A stretch of 64,000 nt of DNA from an uncultured Rhizobiaceae group bacterium. GTDB taxonomy: Bacteria > Pseudomonadota > Alphaproteobacteria > Rhizobiales > Rhizobiaceae. This document shows positions 40,670 through 51,000 of the stretch, one piece after another. The stretch spans positions 112,375 through 176,374 of the forward strand of contig CALGMR010000005.1 in assembly GCA_937958815.1 (NCBI GenBank). The letters are read 5' to 3'. The notes below the pieces were generated by a model. That model did no database searches and was not told where the DNA came from. It saw only the letters and a list, made by a program, of their open reading frames with translations. Both the position numbers and the translations under genes were made by a program. The stretch's first letter is position 1; the number at the start of each line of letters is the position of its first letter.

Positions 40670-41038
40670 TTAAACTTTCAACACTCCAACACTGCCTCGA
40701 CCTGATCTTTGTTTCATCGTTTCGTTCCACTGTTTCACAGATTGCTCGCGAGTTGGTATATCTTCAAATTGATGTGTGTGGTTGTGAAACACAGACATTG
40801 TTTCAGTGGCCATTCCCATCAGTTCTTTATGAAGCCCGTTGCGCGCGAACTGTTTCATTTCCTCTTCGTTATCCCATACAGAAACGGCGAAATAGACGCT
40901 TCCAGATTTAAACATATCGGCTTTGAGACAACCTGACATTCTCTTAGCTTGAAACAATAGTCGAACAGTAGGGCCTATAATTTTTAAGTAACCAGTCCAA
41001 TGCTTCAATTGCATTCCACCGATGGCCGCATAAGGCAT
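40670..41038 (-). CDS. Possible dimeric alpha/beta-barrel (monooxygenase-like) protein in the suf operon
   Basis: A 122-residue soluble protein. Features such as VYFAVSVWDNEEEMKQFARNGLHKELMG and an early short hydrophobic strand recall the ABM (antibiotic biosynthesis monooxygenase) or DUF3291-type dimeric alpha/beta barrels, some of which act on haem or spheroidene, but the resemblance is weak. ATG 41038 has AAGGA upstream and starts 10 bases after the sufB stop. Genes of uncertain function between sufB and sufC occur in other alphaproteobacterial suf operons, so this is probably a lineage-typical accessory. Function not assigned. Confidence 0.6.
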   Translation of the reverse strand: MPYAAIGGMQLKHWTGYLKIIGPTVRLLFQAKRMSGCLKADMFKSGSVYFAVSVWDNEEEMKQFARNGLHKELMGMATETMSVFHNHTHQFEDIPTREQSVKQWNETMKQRSGRGSVGVLKV

Positions 41039-41048
41039 TTTATTTCCT

Positions 41049-42608
41049 TTACCCCACTGAGCCTTCCAAGCTAATTCCAATCAGCTTTTGCGCTTCGACT
41101 GCGAATTCCATTGGGAGTTCTTGGATCACTTCTTTCACGAAACCATTCACGATCAACGCGATTGCTTCTTCTTCTGGGATGCCCCGTTGGAGGCAGTAGA
41201 AGAGTTGGTCGTCAGAAATTTTTGAGGTTGTGGCCTCGTGTTCCAACTGGGCGTCTTTGTTCTTGGCTTCAATATACGGCACGGTGTGCGCGCCACATTG
41301 GTCGCCAATCAACAGACTATCGCATTGGGTGAAGTTCCGCGCCGTATCTGCTTTGCGGCCAATGCTCACTTGTCCGCGATAGGTGTTTTGCGAACGCCCT
41401 GCGGAAATACCTTTAGAGATGATGCGGCTTGTGGTGTTTTTTCCCAGATGCAGCATTTTCGTGCCGCTATCCACTTGCTGCATGCCGTTCGACACCGCAA
41501 TGGAATAGAATTCGCCACGAGACCCATCGCCGCGCAAAATGCAGCTTGGATATTTCCACGTGACCGCAGAACCCGTTTCAACTTGCGTCCAAGACACTTT
41601 GGAATTCTTGCCACGGCAATCAGCGCGTTTGGTTACGAAATTATAGATGCCGCCCTTGCCGTTTTCATCACCAGGAAACCAGTTTTGAACCGTCGAATAT
41701 TTAATTTCGGCATCGTCCATGGCGATCAGTTCAACCACGGCGGCATGCAACTGGTTTTCATCACGTTGTGGCGCTGTGCACCCTTCCAGATAGGAAACGT
41801 AAGAGCCCTCTTCCGCAATGATCAATGTGCGTTCGAACTGGCCTGTGTTTTCTTCATTGATGCGGAAATAGGTCGACAATTCCATTGGGCAGCGAACGCC
41901 TTTTGGAATGTAGACGAATGATCCATCGGTGAAGACGGCGCAGTTCAACGTGGCGAAATAGTTGTCCGTTACAGGAACAACAGACGCCATGTATTTTTTG
42001 ACCAGCTCCGGATATTCCTTGATCGCATCGGAGATTGAGCAGAAAATCACGCCTGATTTGGCAAGTTCTTCGCGAAATGTTGTGACCACGGAAACGGAAT
42101 CGAATACGGCATCCACCGCAACACGGCCCGACTTGTAGATGTTGTCGCTTCCACCAAATGCGTCAGGGTCTTCTTCACGTTCTGCAGCTTCTTTTGCAGC
42201 GAGTGCTTCTTTGGTTTTGGTGACACCTGCCAAGGCTTCCTGCTCTTTCAACGGGATGCCAAGCTTTTCATATGTGCGCAGCAATTCAGGATCGACTTCA
42301 TCCAGTGACTTTGGGCCGTCTTCGAAGTTTTTCGGAGCGGCATAGTAATAGATGTCTTGATAATCAATCTTGTCGTAAGCCACGCGCGCCCAATCAGGCT
42401 CGGTCATGGTTTTCCAACGCTCGAACGCATCCAAACGCCACTGCAGCATCCATTCCGGCTCATCCTTTTTGGCTGAGATGAAACGAATGGTGTTTTCGTC
42501 CAAACCTTTCGGTGCCTTGTCAGATTCAATATCCGTCGAGAAGCCGTATTTATACTGGTCGATGTCCAGCGTCTTAACGGTGTCGATGGTTTCTTGAACA
42601 GCTACCAT
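41049..42608 (-). CDS. sufB: Fe-S scaffold subunit SufB
   Basis: SufB is the core scaffold on which SufBCD assembles clusters. The 519-residue length is typical of the alphaproteobacterial long form. Recognisable blocks are [62 protein letters not shown] with the conserved Cys, [17 protein letters not shown] and [20 protein letters not shown] 42608 has GGAG 8 bases upstream. It follows the iscS-like gene by 30 bases on the same strand. Confidence 0.97.
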   Translation of the reverse strand: MVAVQETIDTVKTLDIDQYKYGFSTDIESDKAPKGLDENTIRFISAKKDEPEWMLQWRLDAFERWKTMTEPDWARVAYDKIDYQDIYYYAAPKNFEDGPKSLDEVDPELLRTYEKLGIPLKEQEALAGVTKTKEALAAKEAAEREEDPDAFGGSDNIYKSGRVAVDAVFDSVSVVTTFREELAKSGVIFCSISDAIKEYPELVKKYMASVVPVTDNYFATLNCAVFTDGSFVYIPKGVRCPMELSTYFRINEENTGQFERTLIIAEEGSYVSYLEGCTAPQRDENQLHAAVVELIAMDDAEIKYSTVQNWFPGDENGKGGIYNFVTKRADCRGKNSKVSWTQVETGSAVTWKYPSCILRGDGSRGEFYSIAVSNGMQQVDSGTKMLHLGKNTTSRIISKGISAGRSQNTYRGQVSIGRKADTARNFTQCDSLLIGDQCGAHTVPYIEAKNKDAQLEHEATTSKISDDQLFYCLQRGIPEEEAIALIVNGFVKEVIQELPMEFAVEAQKLIGISLEGSVG

Positions 42609-42638
42609 ATTGGTGTCTCCAACTTCCTGTTTCCCGCG

Positions 42639-43841
42639 CTAGGCTGCGCCGGATAATTTGGTTTTTGTCATTTCACTCAAACGCTTTGTGACGCGCCCAA
42701 ACGAAGTGATGAATTTGTCTGCATCTTCCTTGGTGGAATTCCAACCAAGACTGACGCGAATAGCACCACGTGCCATATCTGTGTCTGCATTCATGGCTTC
42801 CAGCACATGGCTTTTGCCCACTTTGCCAGATGAACATGCCGAACCGCTGGAAACTGCCACGCCATCAAGGTCAAATGCGATCAACGCTGTTTCTGCCTTT
42901 AAGCCTCTCAGGCCAAAAAGAATGGTGTTTCCAACACGGGGTGCATCAACACCGAAAAGTGCAAAATTGTCCGTTAGTCCATTTGATGCACATATAGGGG
43001 CGAGTTGATGGATTATCGAGTCCCTCAAAGCAGTTATTTCTGCGTAATCGGACGCGTTTTCCTTGGCTGCCACTGCTGCTGCGCCAAACCCTGCAATTGC
43101 AGCTACGTTTTCCGTACCTGCACGTTTGTTCTTTTCTTGTCCGCCGCCACGAATGGCAGGAGAAATATCAAGAATTGGATGCACGTTGATCAACGCGCCA
43201 ACACCCTGAGGGCCACCAATTTTGTGGGACGACAAAATCATAAAATCCACACCGAGTGCTTTGGCATCCACTGGCATGCGCCCCACTGCTTGAACGGCGT
43301 CACACAATATATAGCCGCCCTTGAAGCGGGTTTTCTTGGCAATTTCAGCAACAGGTTGAATGACACCTGTTTCGCTGTTGACCAATTGCACAGCGACAAA
43401 TGGCCGGCCATTGTTTGGGTCGTGGGATTCCAACAATTTGTCGAATGCGTCCAAGTCGATCAAACCATTGGTTTGAACCGGAATGGCGACAATCTGTTCT
43501 TGCTCAAAGCGACCGCCTGCCAAAATGCATGGATGCTCCGTTTCCAAAACGTAAAGAGTTCCAGCCGGGCGCATAATGCCATCGCCTCGCACATTTGGGG
43601 TCAAACCTAAATGTGCAGCTTCGGTCGCGCCTGAGGTGAAGGTCACACTGTCTGCATCAACCGACACCAAATCCGCGACCTCACGTCGTGCCTGTTCCAC
43701 CAGCCGTCGTGCATTGCGACCTTCAGTATGTACTGACGATGGATTACCCAAACTGTCCATCGCGCGCACCATAGCTTCCCGCGCTGCTGGACGCAGGGCA
43801 GACGTAGCATTGTGATCGAGATAGGCGCGGTATTTCGCCAT
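42639..43841 (-). CDS. iscS: IscS/NifS-type cysteine desulfurase
   Basis: A group I PLP-dependent cysteine desulfurase of 400 residues. It shows YLDHNATSALRP, NPSSVHTEGR, FTSGATEAAHLGL, the PLP Lys in ILSSHKIGGPQGVG, RAGTENVAAIAGFG and the catalytic Cys in GSACSSGKVGKSHVL. It is first in the suf operon, a position held by iscS in many Rhizobiales and Rhodobacterales, where it is preceded by an IscR/RirA-family regulator; none is seen here. A TATAAT lies 16 bases upstream of its ATG on the minus strand but without a convincing -35. Palindromes further upstream are candidate operators. Confidence 0.95.
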   Translation of the reverse strand: MAKYRAYLDHNATSALRPAAREAMVRAMDSLGNPSSVHTEGRNARRLVEQARREVADLVSVDADSVTFTSGATEAAHLGLTPNVRGDGIMRPAGTLYVLETEHPCILAGGRFEQEQIVAIPVQTNGLIDLDAFDKLLESHDPNNGRPFVAVQLVNSETGVIQPVAEIAKKTRFKGGYILCDAVQAVGRMPVDAKALGVDFMILSSHKIGGPQGVGALINVHPILDISPAIRGGGQEKNKRAGTENVAAIAGFGAAAVAAKENASDYAEITALRDSIIHQLAPICASNGLTDNFALFGVDAPRVGNTILFGLRGLKAETALIAFDLDGVAVSSGSACSSGKVGKSHVLEAMNADTDMARGAIRVSLGWNSTKEDADKFITSFGRVTKRLSEMTKTKLSGAA

Positions 43842-44133
43842 TTACTGAGGCTCTTATTATAATGGTTCAGGCTTCAATCGGGCGCTTCATTATCTATTCG
43901 CAAAGAAACATGCCAATTTTCTTGAATTTCAAGAACCAAATGGCCTATGTACAGAACTTCGCGGTGAAAGACTCGAAATGAGGCCAAATCGCAACTTTTG
44001 AATAATTCTAAACTAGGTTAGAAATTGCCCGTCCAAACGTCAAGCCAAGGATTGGACTTTTGGACAGAGACTGCCGCGCTTTTTGACGCGGTTTCGTCCT
44101 GCGGCTTCGAACCCAGTGCAATAGGAGTATACT
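43842..44133. promoter_or_regulatory. Divergent control region between the suf operon and a hydrolase gene
   Basis: These 292 bases hold no gene. Three structures stand out. A perfect 8-bp palindrome, TTCTTGAA-T-TTCAAGAA, lies at 43919-43935, about 80 bases before iscS. At 43996-44012 is TTTTGAA-TAA-TTCTAAA, which matches 13 of 14 fixed positions of the Irr-binding ICE motif as I remember it (TTTAGAA-N3-TTCTAAA). Sharing its right arm is TTCTAA-N6-TTAGAA at 44006-44023, a perfect 6-bp inverted repeat. Iron-dependent control of the suf operon by Irr, RirA or IscR would fit, but binding is inferred only. Confidence 0.5.
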
Positions 44134-44817
44134 ATGCCTGAAGTAATTTTTACGGGTCCTGAAGGTCGTCTTGAAGGTCGTTATCAACCCGCAGAAGACA
44201 AGAATGCTCCAATAGCAATTATTTTGCACCCGCATCCGCATCCGCAGTTTGGCGGCACGATGAACAATCCAATCGTCTACAAATTGTTCTACATGTTCCA
44301 AGAGCGTGGTTTCACGACTTTGCGCTTCAACTTCCGTGGTGTTGGCCGCAGCCAAGGCGAATTTGATCACGGTGCTGGCGAATTGTCTGATGCCGCTGCT
44401 GCACTGGACTGGATTCAAACACTTCACCCAGATTCCAGCGGTTGCTGGGTTGCAGGATTCTCTTTTGGCGCATGGATTGGAATGCAGCTTTTGATGCGCC
44501 GCCCGGAGATTGAAGGCTATCTTTCAATTGCACCGCAGCCCAACATTTATGATTTCGCGTTCCTCGCGCCCTGCCCGTCATCCGGTTTGATTATTCATGG
44601 TGAAGATGACCGCGTTTCAAAGCCCGAGCATGTGCAGACACTTGTCGACAAATTGCGCAGCCAAAAAGGCATTACGACAACACAGATCACGATGCCTGAA
44701 GCCAACCACTTTTTCAGCGAACATCAAGACGAGTTGCTGGACGAATGCCAAATCTATCTCGACAAACGGCTCGGCTTGATCGAAGGCGGTATCGAAGAAA
44801 CTATGCTGGAGCGTTAA
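44134..44817 (+). CDS. Alpha/beta hydrolase
   Basis: A 227-residue hydrolase of the family that includes short dienelactone-hydrolase-like proteins conserved beside suf or tyrS genes in rhizobia. The catalytic triad is visible: nucleophile Ser110 in AGFSFGAW, acid Asp158 or Asp159 in HGEDDRV, and His192 in EANHFF. The oxyanion strand LHPHPHPQFGG is a marker of this subgroup. ATG 44134 has AGGAG upstream. The substrate is unknown. A TSUP exporter gene follows 24 bases downstream on the same strand, so the two are probably co-transcribed. Confidence 0.88.
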   Translation: MPEVIFTGPEGRLEGRYQPAEDKNAPIAIILHPHPHPQFGGTMNNPIVYKLFYMFQERGFTTLRFNFRGVGRSQGEFDHGAGELSDAAAALDWIQTLHPDSSGCWVAGFSFGAWIGMQLLMRRPEIEGYLSIAPQPNIYDFAFLAPCPSSGLIIHGEDDRVSKPEHVQTLVDKLRSQKGITTTQITMPEANHFFSEHQDELLDECQIYLDKRLGLIEGGIEETMLER

Positions 44818-44841
44818 TCGCTGCCCATTTGAAAGACTGTT

Positions 44842-45615
44842 ATGGACTATGCAACGCTCGCCTTTCTGTTTGCCACTGGCATCGTGGCGGGCGTTTTTAA
44901 TTCCATTGCAGGTGGTGCAACGTTCATTTCTTTTCCTGTGCTCATGGCATCTGGATTGCCACCACTTGTTGCCAATGCAACAAATTTTGTGGCGCTTTTG
45001 CCCAGCAACGCAGCCGCTGTTCCGGCCTTTAAAGATGAATTACTGAGCTTAGGTCGCCGGCTGTGGATCGATCTTGCCATTTGTGCTGCTGGCGGCATTG
45101 TTGGCGTATTGCTGCTTTTGCAATTGGGCGAAGCCACATTCACCACGCTTGTTCCATGGCTCATGCTGATTGCTGTCATCATCTACGCACTCGGCAATCA
45201 AGTGCGTTCATTTATACAATCCATATTCAGTGCCAATGGCAGCGATGTGCTTGGACGCGTTTTACTGTTTTTCTTTTCGATTTATGGCGGCTATTTTGGA
45301 GCAGGTTTGGGGGTCATCTTGTTGGCATCCTTCACCATCGCTGGCTACACGAATGCCCATCTGGCCAACGCGATCAAAAACGCAGCAGGCACAGTTATCA
45401 GCCTGGTCAGCATTGTGGTGGTTGCTTCCAGTGGGCTTGTGGATTGGCCTTACGCAATTGCCATGATGGTTGGCGCGACACTCGGCGGAGCTTTTGGCGG
45501 CGGGTTTTCCAAAAAACTGTCGCAAAAGGTCATGCGCGGCCTGGTTATTTCCTTTGGCCTCATCGTCAGCGCTGTTTATTTGTGGCGCGCCTATGGATAC
45601 TTGATCACTGGCTAA
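44842..45615 (+). CDS. TSUP (TauE/SafE) family sulfite/organosulfonate exporter
   Basis: A 257-residue integral membrane protein of the TSUP family, which exports sulfite, sulfoacetate or similar anions. Family marks are the opening VAGVFNSIAGGATFISFPVLMASGLPPLVANATNFVALLPS and the repeat FFFSIYGGYFGAGLGVILLASF. About eight membrane spans are predicted. The exact substrate is unknown; the neighbouring sulfur-mobilising genes are suggestive only. It ends 4 bases inside the convergent anmK. Confidence 0.9.
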   Translation: MDYATLAFLFATGIVAGVFNSIAGGATFISFPVLMASGLPPLVANATNFVALLPSNAAAVPAFKDELLSLGRRLWIDLAICAAGGIVGVLLLLQLGEATFTTLVPWLMLIAVIIYALGNQVRSFIQSIFSANGSDVLGRVLLFFFSIYGGYFGAGLGVILLASFTIAGYTNAHLANAIKNAAGTVISLVSIVVVASSGLVDWPYAIAMMVGATLGGAFGGGFSKKLSQKVMRGLVISFGLIVSAVYLWRAYGYLITG

Positions 45616-46727
45616 GGCTGCGGTTGAGCCAGAACACCACCCATTGCCGGATGTTTGCAGCCTGTTGTGGTGGGAAATGTAAGCGGCAGGCAGCGCAGAT
45701 GTCTCACCGCGAGATAGGCAAAGGCCTCAGCCTCCATCATGTCACCGTTTAATCCATGACTGTCGGACGTCACAACACTGGCGCTATGATCTTTCGCCAG
45801 ACGCGCAAGATCGGCCATGATGACCTCATTCAAACGCCCTCCACCGCTTATGATCCATTGTTTCGGCTGTTCTGGCATGAGTTCGGTTGATCGTATGATA
45901 GACTGTGCGGTCACACGAGCCAGCGTGCGTGCGCCATCGCTGAGTTCAGCTGCCTGCAAATCAAGCGGTTTAAAATCATTTCTATCAAGCGATTTGGGAC
46001 CAGCCCGCTCAAAGAACTCTGATTGCATATAGGAATTTACAAGCGGCATCAGCACATTGCCTTCCAATGCAATACTTCCACCTTGATCAAATGGAATGCC
46101 AGCTTTTGCCTGCACCCATTGATCGATCAGCGCATTGCCTGGCCCGGTATCAAATGCCGATAGTGCACCATCAGCGCCCACATACGTGATGTTTGAGATG
46201 CCGCCTATATTGACGAAAACGACAGGCAATTGCGCACCAATTTTGGCCGCCAAAGCCTGATGGTAGACAGGAACAAGGGGGGCACCCTGCCCGCCAACGG
46301 TCATATCATTGGCGCGCATATCATAAACAACATCGATACCGACTTTGTTCGCCAGTTCTTGTCCATTGCCCAGCTGTACCGTCAAAGCCTGCTCGGGCCT
46401 ATGCAAAACAGTCTGACCATGAAACCCTATAGCGGCAATTGAACTGCGATCGACATTGCGATCTTTGAAAAACGTTTCACACGCTTGCGCATGTAAATCT
46501 GTAATCAGTGTTTCTACGTCTTTAAGACCGTTGGGGCGGTCATGACGGTCTGACACGCCTTCTGCATCTGCCAAACAAGATTCGATTTTTTGACGTACCG
46601 ACTTTGGATAATCAATTGCCAGACTTGGTCCAAATTCCACGTGGGACTGACCATCAGTTGCGATCATCGCCACATCGATTCCGTCCATTGACGTGCCGCT
46701 CATAAGGCCTATGGCGTTTACAATCAT
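45612..46727 (-). CDS. anmK: Anhydro-N-acetylmuramic acid kinase
   Basis: AnmK phosphorylates and opens 1,6-anhydro-MurNAc recovered from peptidoglycan turnover, giving MurNAc 6-phosphate. The protein of about 371 residues shows GLMSGTSMDGID at the phosphate-binding start, FHGQTVLHRP, DMRANDMTVGGQGAPLVP, VNIGGISNITY, DTGPGNALID and the sugar-kinase SGGGRLN. ATG 46727 is used; an in-frame GTG seven codons earlier is possible. It is divergent from tyrS, the usual rhizobial arrangement, and converges on the TSUP gene with a 4-base overlap. Confidence 0.95.
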   Translation of the reverse strand: MIVNAIGLMSGTSMDGIDVAMIATDGQSHVEFGPSLAIDYPKSVRQKIESCLADAEGVSDRHDRPNGLKDVETLITDLHAQACETFFKDRNVDRSSIAAIGFHGQTVLHRPEQALTVQLGNGQELANKVGIDVVYDMRANDMTVGGQGAPLVPVYHQALAAKIGAQLPVVFVNIGGISNITYVGADGALSAFDTGPGNALIDQWVQAKAGIPFDQGGSIALEGNVLMPLVNSYMQSEFFERAGPKSLDRNDFKPLDLQAAELSDGARTLARVTAQSIIRSTELMPEQPKQWIISGGGRLNEVIMADLARLAKDHSASVVTSDSHGLNGDMMEAEAFAYLAVRHLRCLPLTFPTTTGCKHPAMGGVLAQPQP

Positions 46728-46750
46728 CACTTGGTCTTTCAATTGCACGA

Positions 46751-46777
46751 ATTAGAGCGTGAAATTTCAATTCTAAT
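46751..46777. promoter_or_regulatory. Nested palindrome between anmK and tyrS
   Basis: ATTAGA (46751-46756) and TCTAAT (46772-46777) flank the perfect 10-bp palindrome TGAAATTTCA (46760-46769). The element sits in the 92-base divergent promoter region. It has the look of an operator, but no regulator is known to me. Confidence 0.4.
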
Positions 46778-46819
46778 CTTGTAAGTGTCCGCAAAACACA
46801 TTCTGGAACTTCTTATATC

Positions 46820-48070
46820 ATGTCCGCATTCAAATCGGCATTCCTGAACACACTTTCTGAACGGGGCTTTATTCATCAAATATCCGACGAATCTGGCCTT
46901 GATGATCTTTTATCCAAGGAAGTCGTGACTGCCTATATCGGTTTTGATCCAACTGGCCCCAGCCTGCATGTGGGGCACATGACGCAAATCATGTTGCTAT
47001 ACTGGTTTCAGCAAACTGGGCACCGCCCGATCGCGCTGATGGGTGGCGGCACGACCATGGTTGGTGATCCGTCTGGCAAAGACGAGTCACGTCAATTGTT
47101 GACGGTTGATCAGATTGAAGAAAACAAAACGAAGATCAAAGTTGGTTTTTCCTCTTTTTTAGATTTCAACGATGAGCCAAACGGAGCCATCATGGCTGAC
47201 AATGCCGATTGGCTTTTGAAACTCAACTACATTGAGTTCTTGCGCGATTACGGAAAACATCTGTCGGTGAACGCCATGTTGGCACGCGATTCCGTTAAAA
47301 ACCGTTTGGACAGAGAACAACACCTCTCCTTCCTAGAGTTCAACTACATGTGCCTACAGGCTTACGATTATGTGGAATTGAGCCGTCGTTATGATTGTCG
47401 TCTGCAGATGGGTGGATCCGATCAATGGGGCAATATCGTTTCTGGTGTGGATCTGGGGCGTCGCTCAGGTGCCGAACAGCTTTATGCTCTGACCACGCCT
47501 CTCTTGGCCACCGCATCAGGTGCGAAAATGGGAAAAACGGCCAATGGTGCTGTTTGGCTCGACCCGACAATGCTCCCCGTGTTTGATTTCTGGCAATATT
47601 GGCGCAACACAGAAGACGCTGATGTGGGCAAGTTCCTACGCCTCTTCACGACGCTCCCACTCGACGAGATTACCAAGCTCGAGGCGCTTGAAGGCGCAGA
47701 ACTGAATGAAGCTAAGAAGGTTTTGGCGACACAGGCGACAATGCTCGTTCACGGTGAGAAAGCAGCTCTGGAAGCCGAAGAAACCGCGCGCAAGACATTT
47801 GAAGAAGGGGCATTGGCTTCCAATCTTCCAACTGTTGAAGTCGCCAAAGCTGATTTCGCCGACGGTATGGGCATTTTGCAATTGTTGGTTGCGTCTGGGT
47901 TTGCAAAATCAAATGGTGAAGCGCGCCGTCACATCAAAGGCGGCGCCGTTCGTTGGAATGATACCGTTGTCTCTGACGAAACGATGTCTATCCAATTGTC
48001 AGATTTAAACGACGGTGAAGACAAATTGTCGTTCGGCAAAAAACGTCATGTTCTGATCCAAACAAAATAG
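46820..48070 (+). CDS. tyrS: Tyrosyl-tRNA synthetase
   Basis: TyrS charges tyrosine to its tRNA. The 416-residue class I synthetase has the HIGH motif in SLHVGHM (residues about 49-55), tyrosine-binding [24 protein letters not shown], and the KMSKS-type loop [14 protein letters not shown] near residue 235. A C-terminal S4 RNA-binding domain ([23 protein letters not shown]) completes it. No T-box or other riboswitch is visible in its short leader. It converges on the AsmA-like gene with a gap of 7 bases. Confidence 0.97.
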   Translation: MSAFKSAFLNTLSERGFIHQISDESGLDDLLSKEVVTAYIGFDPTGPSLHVGHMTQIMLLYWFQQTGHRPIALMGGGTTMVGDPSGKDESRQLLTVDQIEENKTKIKVGFSSFLDFNDEPNGAIMADNADWLLKLNYIEFLRDYGKHLSVNAMLARDSVKNRLDREQHLSFLEFNYMCLQAYDYVELSRRYDCRLQMGGSDQWGNIVSGVDLGRRSGAEQLYALTTPLLATASGAKMGKTANGAVWLDPTMLPVFDFWQYWRNTEDADVGKFLRLFTTLPLDEITKLEALEGAELNEAKKVLATQATMLVHGEKAALEAEETARKTFEEGALASNLPTVEVAKADFADGMGILQLLVASGFAKSNGEARRHIKGGAVRWNDTVVSDETMSIQLSDLNDGEDKLSFGKKRHVLIQTK

Positions 48071-48077
48071 CATTGGA

Positions 48078-51000
48078 CTAAAACTGAAAGAGCTTTCGGA
48101 ACACGCCGGGAGCGATGATGGACAATGGATTGACTCGAATTTGCGGGTTCTTGTAGTTGCCGCGCAGTTGAAATGTAATGCCCAAAAGGCCACTGGTTTT
48201 GCCGTTGCCGAACGCCAAACCGATCAACGGAATTTTTGAAATAAGTGTGTTGAGGCCTTTTCCGGGCAAAAACGTGCCTGTGATTTTCATCCTGTTTCGG
48301 CTGTCATAAACAGTGCCTTCGAAGGCGGCGCTTGCGTCGCCACCTGACAATCTGCCACGGGAAATTCTGAGGTTGCCAGGACTTTTGATTATTTCTGCAA
48401 GAAGCGAATCAACCTGCGCATTCTGGGTAGGAACAGTCTTGAGGTAGCTTTGAATTTCGCGCCCCTCTCTGCCGGATAAATTGTTTGATGGTGCTTTCAA
48501 TAAGGCCGCCAGCCTTGGTTCGTTCAACAATTTGAAATTCGAAGCTTGAATTTTGCCTCGAGACAAACCAGCATTGTCAGTGTTGAGAGTTGCATTCAGT
48601 GTGCCGCCCGACAGCTTTGAATAAATATCTAAAAACGCGAGAACAGAGCCAGCATTGGCGGTCTGTATCTGTGTCTCTAAAACTCCATTCTTGGGAACAA
48701 GAGAAAAACTTGTGGGCGCATCGCCTGCAGCGACCGCTCGCAGACTTGCTCGACTAACGGTGCTACCACGTTGGGTGAGATCAATAGAAACGCCAGATAA
48801 GATTTGACCATTGAACCCCAATAAGCGGCGCACCCTGCCCTTTACGTTTACTCGCAATCCTTTACCTGCCGAGGCGCGTTTTGCATCCAGAGCCGATTTG
48901 ATGATTGCACGTCCATCATACGAGCGTGCGTCGATGGTAACATCGTATCCGGACTTTGTACGCACAAGTTTCACATCCAAATCATCCGTCTTGTTCAACT
49001 TGATGTTTGTTAAGTTGGCAGAACGCAATCCTGATTTGTCTGATACGATACTGCCGCCAGCAGAAAAGCCGCTGCCTTTTAGACGTAGGTTGTTGAGATA
49101 GGTTGCGCCATTTTTTTCTTCCAGGGAAAAAGTTGCAGTAGCTGCAACTCCTTTTCCTTTGCTCCACCCGATCCAAGGAAATGAGAGTTTTGCGTTCCGA
49201 AGGTCGACGGTCACTGTCCCGCCGCCGCCCTTTTGTGACCCGACGGAAACCGCAATCGGCCCTTGGATCACGTCTCCTGTTTCAATTCCGAGTTTCTTTC
49301 GCGCTTTGTCGTCAAGCTGCATCGTCACGGAATTTCGTGCGGCACTGCCATCAAGCGGCTGCACGAGAGCAACGTCTGCGTTGACACCATCAATCTTGGC
49401 TTTGCCCGACACTTCCGCAACGGCCGAAGCGGAACTTGCGGTGACTTTCACATTCGCCGAGGAGAATGATCGGCCAGCGATCTTGCCACGGGAGCTTCCA
49501 TTTTGGACTGAAGATTTCAGGGTCCAAGATTTGGTTTCAATCCTATTTTTTGGGTGCAGCAACAAGTTGGCGTTTACTGTTGAGGAGATCGTTCCCGAAA
49601 CGTTAGACGACTCCAGCCCTTTTACAGGCTTCACCTTTAAGGGCTTGCGAGCGCTTAAAACAACCATTGATGAAGCGGAAGAAGCAATATCCAGGGACAG
49701 ATCGGCCGGCAACGGTTTGGCGGTGTAATCCGGAATAACAAACTGGCCGTTGGTGATTTTGAGATCAGGGTACCCCGTCAACTTGCCTACAGCACTGTTG
49801 ATTGAAACAGTAGTTTTCACGCCTTGAAATTTGATCTTTCCTCTCGCGTTCAAAAGTCGTGGCAAATCGCCAGCGGTTCTCACGTTCGCGCCAGTTATGT
49901 CCATCGTTGCTTTGATGTGCTCATTTGAAAACGGAAGTCTATTTGCGACCACGCTGAACGGAAAATCTGTTCGGATCTCAGCAGACTGGATCTGCCCCCC
50001 CCGAACACCATCGCGCACCCAATCTCGTACTTTGGGCGCAAGAAACTCCGGCCAGATTTGTTTGAATTCAGCCACGTCCATACGCTTAGAGCTGAGGTTC
50101 AATTTCAAGCGTGGAGATTTACCATCCGCGAACACCACAGCGCCATCGCCGGTCAGACCGCCCAGCTTGGTTTTTAAATCTAACCTATCGAAAGTGATCG
50201 CTGTGGTGTCTCGATCAACTTTGCCCTCAACAACAAGCTCTGCCTCTGTTCCAGCTGCATTTGGCAGCATGGCATAGCTTTCTATACCACCTGCTTTGAG
50301 TGTAAATGCAGGACTGTCGGTTTGAAAATTCAAAACGCCGCTCAAAGTGGCCTTAAGCGTTGGGAAAACAATAGGCGAATTTTCTATGGTAACTTCGTTG
50401 TCTGCCGGTGAAACGCTGAAGTTCAACAAGGCGCGTGAAATTACGGAATTATGCCGTTCGCCCATCACTAAACTCGATTGGTCTAAGGCGATTTGCCCTA
50501 GTGCTTTTTGTGGTTTTCCTTCAACAGAATATGGAACTCTAAACTTGAGAACAAAGTTTCCATCCAAATCAAATTTGCCTGGGGCCGATTGATCGGGAGC
50601 AAACAGGAAATCTCTAAACTTCAATCCTGAAATTTGAATGTTCAGGGTGGAAGCATCTGCTTCTCTCAACCAGCTTCCGCTGATTGACCAATTGCTGTGT
50701 TGAGTCTCAACAAGTCCAGAAAACTGAAGACCCGTTTGAAAGTTGGCATTGTGTTTCACCACCAATTGGCTCGCTGTTGCGGTTCGAGAGCGCAGCCCTA
50801 ACCCTTCAAATCCAATAATGGCGGTGTTGTTCAATGTAATGCTATCAAGGCCAGCTGATTCAATCGATGCTTCGGCCGACCGCAACGCCGCACCTAATGA
50901 GGCAAGACTGGAGGATAGATCAACCTTGGTGTTCCAGATGTCCGAAGATCTATCTTTATTGATGTACGGAAGTATAGAGACTGATGCTTTGTTGAGCGCG

